From Anaerolineae bacterium (GTDB lineage Bacteria > Chloroflexota > Anaerolineae > Promineifilales > Promineifilaceae): a DNA stretch of 64,000 nt. Shown here in pieces: positions 54,028 through 62,591 of this stretch. Numbering within the stretch: position 1 is the stretch's first letter; every line of letters starts with the position of its first letter. Made by a program: the position numbers and the translations under genes. The notes beneath the pieces were generated by a model, which saw nothing but the letters and a program-made list of their open reading frames with translations, was not told where the DNA came from and ran no database searches. Location of the stretch: NCBI GenBank assembly GCA_007123775.1, contig SLGK01000027.1, positions 1-64,000 of the forward strand, read 5' to 3'.

Positions 54028-54512
54028 GGGCCGCTGTCCTCCGGGGCTGTTTCCAGCTCGGCCAGCCGCTGTCGCAGTGCCTCAATTTCCACTTGCTGTA
54101 ATTGCAGCAGGCGGGTTTGCTCATTGAGCAGGCTAACCAGATGGTTTTCCAGCCGGGCTTGCCTGGCCCCGGAGCGATTGACGTAAAATAAGACGAGTTC
54201 GTGTACCTGCTGCCGTATTAAACCCCACAATCGACCTAACAGAGGCAGGCGGGTAGCGGGGGAAGGGGCCAGGACGAGTGTGGTTACGGCCGTTTCCATC
54301 TCGTTCACCTGGCGCAGGTGGTAGTAGAGCGTCGCGTTTGCGCCAGGATAGGGTGGCCGGGGCATCTCAGCCACAAAGCCGAAGCTAGGGAAATCAGGGT
54401 TAACGCGACCCAACTGCTGGCGACGCATTTGCACCCGCTCTTCAATTTGGGCTTCTAACGCAGCGGCAGAAACGGCCGTGTCTTCAATAACAATCCAGGG
54501 TTTATTATCCAT
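54024..54512 (-). CDS. Small glycosyltransferase-associated protein with amphipathic/coiled-coil C-terminus
   Basis: A 162-residue protein with no recognised catalytic domain. The centre has PLLGRLWGLIRQQVHELVLFYVN, followed by a coiled coil (LLNEQTRLLQLQQVEIEALRQRLAELE). The same pattern, P-x2-G-x4-R-x4-HELVLFYVN, occurs in 55747-56148 and, more loosely, at the C-terminus of the GT2 protein at 59544-60899. It overlaps the next glycosyltransferase gene, so it may be a membrane-docking partner of these enzymes (inference). Confidence 0.75.
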   Translation of the reverse strand: MDNKPWIVIEDTAVSAAALEAQIEERVQMRRQQLGRVNPDFPSFGFVAEMPRPPYPGANATLYYHLRQVNEMETAVTTLVLAPSPATRLPLLGRLWGLIRQQVHELVLFYVNRSGARQARLENHLVSLLNEQTRLLQLQQVEIEALRQRLAELETAPEDSGP

Positions 54513-54531
54513 TTGATACTTCTGTTTAGAT

Positions 54532-54570
54532 AGAGTGCGTAAGTTATCTACGCATTACGCACTACGTACT
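54532..54570. repeat. TACGCATTACGCAC repeat inside the glycan operon
   Basis: GTGCGTAAGTTATCTACGC and ATTACGCACTACGTACTA form a small imperfect hairpin of the heptamer family in the only sizeable gap of the operon between 51.4 and 62.5 kb. Confidence 0.75.
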
Positions 54571-55750
54571 ATGCCGCCATATTAGCCAACAACTGCCGGT
54601 ATTGGGCCAAAATCTGGGGCCATTGATAATTGGCCAGCACGTAAGAACGGCCGTTGCGCCCCATTTGTTGTGCAGTTTGGGGTTGGTCATGCAGATAATC
54701 AATGACCGCCCCAAACTCATCAGCATTGGTAAAATAAAGCCCGCCCTGACTGCGGACACAATGCTCGCGGGTAACAACACAATGGCCATGTACCAACACA
54801 GGCGTTTCCGTCAGCCAGCTTTCCATAATCACCAGCGAAAAGCTCTCGTTCACCGACGGCAGACAGAATAGATCGGCGGCGGCGTAAGCATCATACTTAT
54901 CCTGGCGGGGCACAAAGCCCAAATTCACTACCTGGCCGGCCACCGCTTCCGGAATAGGCATCTGTCCCGGCCCAATGAGTACCAGTTTCATCTCGGTTTG
55001 CGTGGTGGCTGCGTAACGTGCCCAATAGTCGAGCAGCAGAGGTACATTCTTACCCGCTTCCTGGCGACCAACGTAGAGTAAAAACGGCTCTGCCAGCCCA
55101 TACTTCTGGCGAAAACGGTCGCCATCGGCTACGAACTCGGTCTCCACACCAACGCCAATAACGGCTCGTACCTGACTGTCAGAACGGCCATATAATCGTT
55201 CCACCAACTCCAGTTCAGCTTCAACGTTAAAAATCAGCGTGTGAACCTGGGGCAGCAGTTGCCGAAACAGGTCCATGTAGGCATAGCCTTCATCGTGCAA
55301 GCAAGGAATGATAGCCGAACGCGCCGGACAGATCTGTGCCCCAAAATAGGTAGTGGCAAACAAATAAGGGATGAAAACAAACAGGTATTCATGGCTACGG
55401 TCGGCTATATGCTCATACAGACCGGGGCAGTTAATCATTTCGTTGATATAAACCTGCTCATCAGCGGGCGACAGGCGCAGCCCCTGCATCAACTGCCAGT
55501 TTACCCGGTCAAACGCGGCCCGATCTCGGCCCGTCACGGCAAAGCGATGGACCGGTATACCGTCTTCAACCGTCTGGCCAGGGCGATAGTAGTTAGTGGC
55601 CCAATCGGCGTGGAAGTCGCGGATGCAGGTGGCCCACACCTCTAGCGACAGCCCGGCCCGGTGTAGATGGGTTACCAGATGGCGGGTCAGCGTCTCCATG
55701 CCACCGGCTAGATTAGGCCCATACCAGGGGGTGACAAAAGCCACTTTCAT
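54569..55750 (-). CDS. Glycosyltransferase, GT4 family
   Basis: A 393-residue GT-B enzyme. TPWYGPNLAGGMETLTRHLV is the N-terminal glycine loop; FLLYVGRQEAGKNVPLLLDYW and PSVNESFSLVIMESWLTETPVLVHG are donor-domain motifs. It is paralogous to 51425-52624 (shared HCVVTREHCVRSQGGLYFTNADEFG). ATGA overlap with the upstream small gene indicates coupling. Confidence 0.92.
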   Translation of the reverse strand: MKVAFVTPWYGPNLAGGMETLTRHLVTHLHRAGLSLEVWATCIRDFHADWATNYYRPGQTVEDGIPVHRFAVTGRDRAAFDRVNWQLMQGLRLSPADEQVYINEMINCPGLYEHIADRSHEYLFVFIPYLFATTYFGAQICPARSAIIPCLHDEGYAYMDLFRQLLPQVHTLIFNVEAELELVERLYGRSDSQVRAVIGVGVETEFVADGDRFRQKYGLAEPFLLYVGRQEAGKNVPLLLDYWARYAATTQTEMKLVLIGPGQMPIPEAVAGQVVNLGFVPRQDKYDAYAAADLFCLPSVNESFSLVIMESWLTETPVLVHGHCVVTREHCVRSQGGLYFTNADEFGAVIDYLHDQPQTAQQMGRNGRSYVLANYQWPQILAQYRQLLANMAA

Positions 55751-56148
55751 GTGAGCTGATCCTCATCGGCCGTTTTTTCCAACTCCTGGCTGAGCAGACT
55801 GACGGCGTGCAGCAGGTGGGTGTTAACGCGCATTTGCTGCGCCGCCACTTGGTTGACATAAAACAAAACAAGCTCGTGCAGTTTGCCACGCAGCCAGGTG
55901 ATGACCGGCCCGAATATTGGGATATTGACCGGCGTTACGTTCATCTTAACGCCCACTTCGTTGTGAGTCAGCGCGGCCTGGTAGAGATGGTCATAGAATT
56001 CGGGTGGTAAACGGTGGCCACCGGTCGGCACAATCGGCTCACCGCCCGGCGTTAACATTCCTTTCTTAGCCCGGATTTCAGCCCGGATTTCGCGCATAAT
56101 CGCTTCGACATCGACTGGTTCTGGGGTTGTTTCAGGGTTTGTGTTCAT
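55747..56148 (-). CDS. Small glycosyltransferase-associated protein (HELVLFYVN type)
   Basis: A 133-residue protein from ATG 56148 (MNTNPETTPEPVDVEAIM); the longer frame uses TTG inside the upstream gene and is rejected. The helical N-terminus (EAIMREIRAEIRAKKG) is followed by GGHRLPPEFYDHLYQAAL and by the shared block PIFGPVITWLRGKLHELVLFYVNQVAAQQMRVNTHLL. It is related to 54024-54512. No enzyme motif. It probably works with the glycosyltransferase encoded directly downstream. Confidence 0.75.
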   Translation of the reverse strand: MNTNPETTPEPVDVEAIMREIRAEIRAKKGMLTPGGEPIVPTGGHRLPPEFYDHLYQAALTHNEVGVKMNVTPVNIPIFGPVITWLRGKLHELVLFYVNQVAAQQMRVNTHLLHAVSLLSQELEKTADEDQLT

Positions 56149-56170
56149 AATCTTTTGGGAATAGACGCTG

Positions 56171-58318
56171 CTAACTCTCTGGCACAGCCTGTTCAATTTT
56201 GTGAATGTCTAACTGCCAGACAGCAGGCAAAACGGCCGTGGGCTTGTGAAAGTAACTACCTTCAAGTGCCCGGCTTTCAATGGTAAACGCCTGGCTCCGG
56301 AGGGAGTGGTTTTGAGCAATCAGCCAGGCCGGATCGCCAATCCAATAGACGGTCAGGCCGTTATTTTGCCAGTTTGTTATTGTTTCGTCCAGTTGGGCAG
56401 GATCGGCAGCCTCGGGGAAGCGCAGGCTGAGACTGTGGTGGCCGAAGATAAACTGGAGCGGGGTTCCCAGAAAATCCCCCTGGCCGACGGCCGCCTGATC
56501 GTTAAAAATCAGCACTGAGCCGGGGTCTAGCTGCCGGTCCAGGGCAGCCAGTTGGGGCAGCAGCCCTTTGTGGTCTACCTGACTGATAAAACCCTGAGCT
56601 GACCAGAGTAGCCCTCCCAGCCAGAGCAGGGCCAGCAGCGGTCCCAGCCAGCGTGCCGGTGAGTTAAGGCGAGTGATATGGTTGAACAACACGGCCGTTC
56701 CCACCACAATCAACGGTATAGCCGCCGGCACAAAGCGGCGCATCACATAAATCTGGTGGGGATTGGCCCGCACATTCCATAAGTAAAAGAGGATGAAAAA
56801 AAGGCCAATGGCGACGGCCAATGCGGTGCGCCGTTCCAGCCGCCACAGCAGCAGCCCAATCCCGGCCAGCCCCAGCCACACGCCCAGGGGCGATAGATAC
56901 CAGCCCAGCCGCAGCAAATTTTCCTGGTTGGGCTGCGGGATGAGATTGGTGCTGTAGGGATCGGCCCACACGGGAATCTCGCCCACATACGGCCGTATAA
57001 ACCAGCCATGCAGCGCCAGTAAAACCAGAATCACAATCAAGCCGCCCAGCAACGGCCGTTGCCAGCGCACCAGATAGCCAACCTGTCCCCGATAGCGATG
57101 CAGCAGCAGCAAAAAAAGCAGACCGGCCAGGCCAGCCCCCAGCGGCAACCACCAGTAAACAGTAAACAATCGCAGTGCAAAACCAAACAGATCAAAAAAG
57201 TACGGCTGGCTTAACGAGAGACCGTGCAGCAGCGAATGGGCAACCATCCCGGTGAGTGGCAGGAAAAAATAGAAATAGTCAGCGGTGTCGGTGTGCCCCT
57301 CGGCCCATAGCCACAACCCCAGCAAAAAAGGAAAGGGCAAAATAAAAAGCATGTCGATCCGGACCAGAAAGATTTGTCCCAGAGCCAGCCCAGCCAGTAA
57401 GGCCCAGAAGCGGCGCGACGGCTGGTTGCCCAGCCAACTGGCCACCGCCCACAGCCCGGCCCACAGCAAAAATTGGGTCAGTGTTTCGGTAGTGGGATAG
57501 CGGGCAAACCAGATTTGCAGGGCGTTAAAAGAGAGGCCATAGAGGGCAAGAACGGCCGTTTCCCAGCCAAACATCTGCCGCACCAGCAAATAAACCGCCA
57601 GCCCGGCCAGCAAAGCCCACAACCCGCTGAGCAGCAGCGCCGCCTGCGCCCCGGCTACCGCGCTGCTGCTCAAGCTATAGGCCAGCGCCAGCCAGACGGC
57701 ATGAAGGGGATAAAATTGGGGAATTACCTCACCCGGCACATCCCCCACCACATAAAAGGCCGGCATCAAATAATGGTCGGCTACCGGATTTTGCAACGGG
57801 CGTAAAAAAGCCTCTTGCAGGGTGGGATAGAGACTGGCCAGAACCGGGTCCTGAATGATCAGCCCGCCGTCGCGGGCAATTTGCGCCCCAATGCTCATGT
57901 AAACGCCGGCATCAGCCCCGCCCAGAACATATTCATGAGGTCGAAAAAAGAGCCAGAGAACGACCAGCAGCCAGAGTCCCAGGGCCACATACTGCCACCA
58001 GGCGGGCAAAAAGGTGAACCAGGGGGATGGTTGAGGTTTAGCAGGCAGTACCGTATGTGAGCGCGGTCGTAGCCAGGCCGCCCCGCCCGCGCCCAGGCAC
58101 AGCAGCAACCAGCTCAGGCCGACCGTCAGCAGCGAAAAACGGCCGATCTGCACCCACAGCAGCGCCAGCCAACCGACAGCCAGAACGCCAAGCGTCAAAG
58201 CGGCAAAATGGCGGCTCAGCCAGCCGGTCCGGCGTAGGCCAGGCCAGTTTTGCAGCAGCAGCCAGCCCGGTAGCCAGGCAGTAAACAGGAGAAGGGGGAG
58301 TATAGACCAGACGGGCAT
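56171..58318 (-). CDS. Large polytopic membrane protein, GT-C (GT39/ArnT-like) glycosyltransferase candidate
   Basis: About 715 residues with at least twelve transmembrane helices. The first extramembrane loop reads EYVLGGADAGVYMSIGAQIARDGG, with the acidic residues expected at a GT-C active site, and ARYPTTETLTQFLLWAGLW resembles later family loops. The C-terminal domain is soluble (DPGSVLIFNDQAAVGQGDF). GT-C enzymes use polyprenyl-phosphate sugars outside the membrane. ATG at 58318 (MPVWSILPLLLF) is preferred over the longer frame that overlaps the upstream gene. Confidence 0.78.
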   Translation of the reverse strand: MPVWSILPLLLFTAWLPGWLLLQNWPGLRRTGWLSRHFAALTLGVLAVGWLALLWVQIGRFSLLTVGLSWLLLCLGAGGAAWLRPRSHTVLPAKPQPSPWFTFLPAWWQYVALGLWLLVVLWLFFRPHEYVLGGADAGVYMSIGAQIARDGGLIIQDPVLASLYPTLQEAFLRPLQNPVADHYLMPAFYVVGDVPGEVIPQFYPLHAVWLALAYSLSSSAVAGAQAALLLSGLWALLAGLAVYLLVRQMFGWETAVLALYGLSFNALQIWFARYPTTETLTQFLLWAGLWAVASWLGNQPSRRFWALLAGLALGQIFLVRIDMLFILPFPFLLGLWLWAEGHTDTADYFYFFLPLTGMVAHSLLHGLSLSQPYFFDLFGFALRLFTVYWWLPLGAGLAGLLFLLLLHRYRGQVGYLVRWQRPLLGGLIVILVLLALHGWFIRPYVGEIPVWADPYSTNLIPQPNQENLLRLGWYLSPLGVWLGLAGIGLLLWRLERRTALAVAIGLFFILFYLWNVRANPHQIYVMRRFVPAAIPLIVVGTAVLFNHITRLNSPARWLGPLLALLWLGGLLWSAQGFISQVDHKGLLPQLAALDRQLDPGSVLIFNDQAAVGQGDFLGTPLQFIFGHHSLSLRFPEAADPAQLDETITNWQNNGLTVYWIGDPAWLIAQNHSLRSQAFTIESRALEGSYFHKPTAVLPAVWQLDIHKIEQAVPES

Positions 58319-58323
58319 CAGAA

Positions 58324-59547
58324 TTACAAATTGCGAGTTACGAAAGCTGTGACCTGGTTTAGCAAGTCGAGGTAACGTTGGGCCACCGCTTGGGGATGGC
58401 AATGGGTGTTGATGTAGGCAACGGCCGTTGTGCCCAGGCGTTGGCGTTCTGCCGCATCAGCAATCAACTGTGTCAGCCCGTTATACAAGGTGGCCTGGTC
58501 CAGTGGTGCTACCTTGCAGCAGGCGTCGTCCGGCAGCTCAGCATACCAGCCGTGATCATAAACAACCACCGGTTTGCCCGCCGCCATTGCCCGCAGGGCC
58601 ACAGCCGATGTTTCCCCGGCAGTGGGATGGCGCAAGTTGACCACAATGTCGGCCGCGGCCAGCCAATGGTTAAAATCGGCCAGGTCAGGCAGGTAGCCGG
58701 TACAGTGAACCCGCTGCGTCAGCCCCAGATTGGCCACCAGGTTGGTTACATCCACTTCTGTCCCCGTGTCGCCAATGATCAGATAATAGACGGGCCAGTC
58801 AGCGCACAACTGTTTGAAAACAGCCAACACTTTGTCCAGACGGCGGGCCGGCGTAACCTGTCCGCCGCTGGCCAGGATGATCGCGTCTGCGGGCCAATGG
58901 GCTGGCCAGCCGGACAATCTCTGGCGTGGAGGCGCGGAGCTGGTGGCCGGCTGCATTATTTGGGGAATAACGGCCAGGGGACGCAGTCCAATGTGGGGGC
59001 GGATACGCTCGGCCACGTATTGACTGTGGACAATGAAGCCCAGATTGGTATGCAGCAGCCGTTCGTTAAGGGGCAGGTCAAACAATGGCGTTGGCTGCTG
59101 CCCGGCTTGAATACGGTAGGCCAGGCGCAAACCATCCTTGCCGTAGCTGTAGCCCATTTCGCGCACGTAGGCTGCCGGTCGTCCCTGCCCGGCCGTGCGG
59201 TGAGCCTGGGCATGGTGCAGGATATAGTCATGCAGCACCACCACGCCGGGATAGAGCAGGCAGTGGTCATAAATGGCGTCATGGTGCTGACTGTTGCCCA
59301 TCTGATAGAGGGCAAGATCGTAATGCCAGCGATGGGGCGCGTACTGAGGCAACGCCCGTAACGTTAAAGAAGGTAGATAAGCGTTGGCGGGCAGCATGAC
59401 ATTTTCTGTTGTGAAAACGGTCACATCTGCCAGTTGGGCCAGGTGGGGCAGCAGCTCGACACTGTAGTCGGCAATGCCGCTACGAGCGGGGGGGAGGGGG
59501 CTGAAATAAGCCAGCCGCAAGCGCGAGTCGTAGCTCATTCCGCTCAT
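58324..59547 (-). CDS. Glycosyltransferase, GT4 family
   Basis: A 407-residue GT-B enzyme. LRLAYFSPLPPARSGIADYSVELLPHL is a well-known N-terminus of GT4 enzymes in polysaccharide loci; HDYILHHAQAHRTAGQGRPAAYVREMGY and the donor-domain block LRHPTAGETSAVALRAMAAGKPVVV are typical. Its ATG overlaps the stop of the GT2 gene upstream. The membrane protein gene follows 5 bp after its stop. Confidence 0.92.
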   Translation of the reverse strand: MSGMSYDSRLRLAYFSPLPPARSGIADYSVELLPHLAQLADVTVFTTENVMLPANAYLPSLTLRALPQYAPHRWHYDLALYQMGNSQHHDAIYDHCLLYPGVVVLHDYILHHAQAHRTAGQGRPAAYVREMGYSYGKDGLRLAYRIQAGQQPTPLFDLPLNERLLHTNLGFIVHSQYVAERIRPHIGLRPLAVIPQIMQPATSSAPPRQRLSGWPAHWPADAIILASGGQVTPARRLDKVLAVFKQLCADWPVYYLIIGDTGTEVDVTNLVANLGLTQRVHCTGYLPDLADFNHWLAAADIVVNLRHPTAGETSAVALRAMAAGKPVVVYDHGWYAELPDDACCKVAPLDQATLYNGLTQLIADAAERQRLGTTAVAYINTHCHPQAVAQRYLDLLNQVTAFVTRNL

Positions 59548-60899
59548 TCTTCTTCCAGTCGGGCCAACCGTTCATCTATTGATTGCAGCAGCCGGTTCAT
59601 TTGTGCCAGTTGGGCCGTTAGTTCCGCCACATGATAGACCAGTTGGCTGTGGTCCTGGTCCTGGTCTACCAGTCGCTCATCTATAAGCTGCAGCCGGTCT
59701 ACAACAAGCTGCAGCCGGTCTACGACGTGCCGGTTGATGGTGTTCTGCTGCTGCAGTAGGCCCCGCACATACCATTTGGTGGAAACATTATTCCAGGTGG
59801 TACGGAAGCGGGCAATCAGGGGGCCAATGATAGGGATAGCGGAAGTAAACGGCCGTTCCACTACCTCCCATGGCAGCGGATCTTCACTGGCCAGCGGGTC
59901 AGCAGCCGTGGCTTGCAAATCAAGCAACCCGGCTGCAACCTCCGCCTGCATCGTTTCTCTTGCTGACTGTTCCATAGGTTGTTCCCTTTCCGCACGATTT
60001 GTTGAATAGTGATGACTGTCTACTGCATACTGGTAACGGAGAGACGGCCACTGCCGCAGCGCCTGGCGGTAAGCTTGCCTGACATAACGACGGGCTGCCG
60101 GTGGCAGTTGGTTCAGCCATGCTTTTTCGGCAGGTATTGTCTCAGCCAGCAGCCGATGGGTCGGGTAATGTTTGAGCAAAAACCGCCAACGCCCCGTATG
60201 AAAGCGGCGCAGGTAGGCAGGGCTGTTCTTGACAGTGGTAGCCGATTCAACATGAACGGCCGTTGCCGCCGGTTCGTACAAGACCCTATAACCAGATGCC
60301 CATGCCCGGTAGCATAAGTCTACATCCTCATAGTAGAGAAAGAAATTGTCATCAAGCAGACCAATATCGTCAAGCATTTGACGGCGCAGGGCCAGGGCCG
60401 CCCCGATGACGTAATCAACCTCTTTTTGTTCATCACATTGCCCCACATCCCGTTCGCCGATGCCAAAATGACCGGGTAGGGCACGCGGCGGCGTCAGGTA
60501 GCCGCCACCATGTTGCAGCGTCTGGCCATCGGGGTAATAGAGCTTACAGCCAACAATGCCGGTGCGGGGATCTGCATGAAACGGCCGTATAATACGCGCC
60601 AGCCAGTCGGGTCGCACGTAAACATCCGGGTTGAGTAGGACGGCAAACGGTGCTTCGGTTGCCCGTAGACCGACATTGTTGCCCCCGGCATAGCCCAGGT
60701 TGGCACCCGTCTCAATGACGTTAACCCGGGGAAAATGGCGGCGTACATAAGCGACCGAATCATCGTCAGACTGGTTGTCAACCAATGTGATGGAAAAGTT
60801 GGCATCGTCCAAAGCGTACAAAGCCGTCAGGCATTCGGGCAGGTAGGGACGTGCGTTCCAGTTAAGGATGATGATGTCAACTGCGTGTGATTGCGCCAT
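59544..60899 (-). CDS. Glycosyltransferase, GT2 family, fused to a coiled-coil tail
   Basis: About 451 residues from ATG 60899 (MAQSHAVDIIILNWN). The GT-A domain has LVDNQSDDDSV, the DXD-like LLNPDVYVRPDW, and LYYEDVDLCYRAWASGYRVLYEPAA, typical of rhamnosyl- or related GT2 enzymes. From about residue 320 the chain carries PIIGPLIARFRTTWNNVSTKWYVRGLLQQQNTINRHVV, then heptad repeats (VVDRLQLVVDRLQL, from a 21-bp DNA repeat at about 59685-59727) and a long coiled coil. This tail resembles the small free-standing proteins of the same operon. Confidence 0.88.
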   Translation of the reverse strand: MAQSHAVDIIILNWNARPYLPECLTALYALDDANFSITLVDNQSDDDSVAYVRRHFPRVNVIETGANLGYAGGNNVGLRATEAPFAVLLNPDVYVRPDWLARIIRPFHADPRTGIVGCKLYYPDGQTLQHGGGYLTPPRALPGHFGIGERDVGQCDEQKEVDYVIGAALALRRQMLDDIGLLDDNFFLYYEDVDLCYRAWASGYRVLYEPAATAVHVESATTVKNSPAYLRRFHTGRWRFLLKHYPTHRLLAETIPAEKAWLNQLPPAARRYVRQAYRQALRQWPSLRYQYAVDSHHYSTNRAEREQPMEQSARETMQAEVAAGLLDLQATAADPLASEDPLPWEVVERPFTSAIPIIGPLIARFRTTWNNVSTKWYVRGLLQQQNTINRHVVDRLQLVVDRLQLIDERLVDQDQDHSQLVYHVAELTAQLAQMNRLLQSIDERLARLEEE

Positions 60900-60900
60900 C

Positions 60901-61869
60901 CTAAAACAAACGCCGCTCATCAAGCCGCCACAGCCCGGCGGCCGCCGCCGCTTGCAGCGCGGCGCGATGCTCATCCCGGCGCAGGTGGCGATTGAGTTCA
61001 CTGTATTTAACGGCCGTTACCTTCCCCGCCGGATAATATTGGGCCATCACGTTGACATACGTATCCCGCGAAACTTCATCGGCCAAAAAGCGCATGATAG
61101 CCTTCGTCTCTTCCGGCAGGCCGGGCATCACCAGATGGCGCACCAGCAGCCCGCGCTTAGCCAGACCGCGCTCATCCACCTTTAGGTCCCCCACCTGACG
61201 GTGCATCTCCTTGAGCGCGGCGCGGGCCACAGCCGGGTAATCCTTCGCTTTCAGGTATTTTAGCGACAGCCGTTCATCCCACAGCTTAAAGTCGGGCATG
61301 TATATGTCGATAATGCCGTCGAGCAGGTGCAGACTGTGCAGCGCGTCGTAGGCAGAAGTGTTGTAGACCAGCGGCAGGCGCAGACCGGCCTCGACGGCCA
61401 GGGGCAGCGCCTCTAGCAGTTGGGGCACGACGTGTTCGGGGGTGACGAAGTTGATGTTGTGGCAGCCCACGGCTTGCAGTTCCAGCATCATGGCCGCCAA
61501 CTCTGCCGGGCCAACCTCATCGCCGCTCAAAACCTGGCTAATCTCATAGTTCTGGCAAAAGACGCAGCGCAGGTTACAGGAGGTGAAGAAAATAGTGCCG
61601 CTGCCGCGGCGGCCGCGCAGGCAATCCTCCTCGCCAAAGTGGGGGAAGTAGCTGCTGACCCGCGCATAACGGCCGATATGACAAACGGCCGTTTCATTCG
61701 CCAACCGATCCACGCCACAGTCTCGGGGGCAGACGCGGCAGGAAGCCATCTCGGCCAGGGCTTGCTCGGCCCGTTTGACCAGCTCGCCGCGCCGGTGCAG
61801 CGCCAGATAGGCCGGTTCAAAATCACGGCTAGAAATGACAAAGGGTTGATCGGTATGCTGGTAAGACAT
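60901..61869 (-). CDS. Radical SAM protein, PflX-like
   Basis: About 322 residues from ATG 61869. A Cys-rich N-terminus (CRVCPRDCGVDRL) precedes HFGEEDCLRGRRGSGTIFFTSCNLRCVFCQNYEIS, which holds the CxxxCxxC iron-sulfur motif and is diagnostic of the PflX group related to pyruvate formate-lyase activating enzymes. The target is not known. It lies between an SDR-type gene and the GT2 gene with gaps of 11 and 1 bp, so it belongs to the glycan operon by position, which is unexpected. Confidence 0.87.
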   Translation of the reverse strand: MSYQHTDQPFVISSRDFEPAYLALHRRGELVKRAEQALAEMASCRVCPRDCGVDRLANETAVCHIGRYARVSSYFPHFGEEDCLRGRRGSGTIFFTSCNLRCVFCQNYEISQVLSGDEVGPAELAAMMLELQAVGCHNINFVTPEHVVPQLLEALPLAVEAGLRLPLVYNTSAYDALHSLHLLDGIIDIYMPDFKLWDERLSLKYLKAKDYPAVARAALKEMHRQVGDLKVDERGLAKRGLLVRHLVMPGLPEETKAIMRFLADEVSRDTYVNVMAQYYPAGKVTAVKYSELNRHLRRDEHRAALQAAAAAGLWRLDERRLF

Positions 61870-61880
61870 CTCAAATGGGG

Positions 61881-62510
61881 TTAACCGCTGATGGCCGGTG
61901 CCTGACCAACAAACAGCGACTGTTCCAGAACGGCTAAGATAAAATGGGCCACGTCGGCGCGGGCAATGCGGCCGGCGCGAATACTTTTTTCCGTACCTGC
62001 CTGATATTGGCCGGTCAGCGGGCCATCGGTCAGCCCGCCCGGCCGGATGATTGTCCAATCCAGACCGCTATGACGAACGGCCGTTTCCTGTGTCTCTTTA
62101 TCGGCTATAACCTTGCGCAAAGCGGTCTTCATGATCAGCTTAAAGGCCAGCGGCACCTGGTCCGCACTGTCGCCCACGCCCAATGAGGTGACAACCAACA
62201 GCCGCCTAACACCTGCCTGCTTCATAGCCGCGATGATTTGCTGCGTTCCGGCCGTGACCACGCCTTCGGGGTTATTGGCCGTGTTGCCCAACGAACACAC
62301 AACGGCATCAGCACCGCGCACGGTTGCCAACACCGCCTCCGGATCGAGGACGTTGCCCGCAATAACGTGCAGCTTCTCATGGGCCAGCGTCAGCCGGGCC
62401 GGATCGCGCACCAGGGCTGTGATCTGATGACCCGCCGCCAGCGCTTGTTGACCAAATTGCAAACCGGTCCCGCCGGTTATGCCAAATAGGGCTATTTTCA
62501 TTCCGTTCAT
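61881..62510 (-). CDS. NAD(P)-binding SDR/NmrA-like protein
   Basis: A 209-residue atypical short-chain dehydrogenase. The cofactor loop is ALFGITGGTGLQFGQQAL; VIAGNVLDPEAVLATVRGADAVVCSLG and GLDWTIIRPGGLTDGPLTG are typical of NmrA or biliverdin-reductase-B-like proteins. The active-site YxxxK is replaced, as is usual in this group. The substrate is unknown. It is the first gene of the long minus-strand run. Confidence 0.88.
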   Translation of the reverse strand: MNGMKIALFGITGGTGLQFGQQALAAGHQITALVRDPARLTLAHEKLHVIAGNVLDPEAVLATVRGADAVVCSLGNTANNPEGVVTAGTQQIIAAMKQAGVRRLLVVTSLGVGDSADQVPLAFKLIMKTALRKVIADKETQETAVRHSGLDWTIIRPGGLTDGPLTGQYQAGTEKSIRAGRIARADVAHFILAVLEQSLFVGQAPAISG

Positions 62511-62591
62511 ACCATCAGTTTAATATGACTGCCTGAAATAGACAACTGGATTTAGCATTGCCCAAATACCAACTTGAGGTAAGATGAACTC

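Noticed and set aside
58378-59361. 327-residue plus-strand frame
   Set aside because: Antisense shadow of the GT4 gene at 58324-59547.
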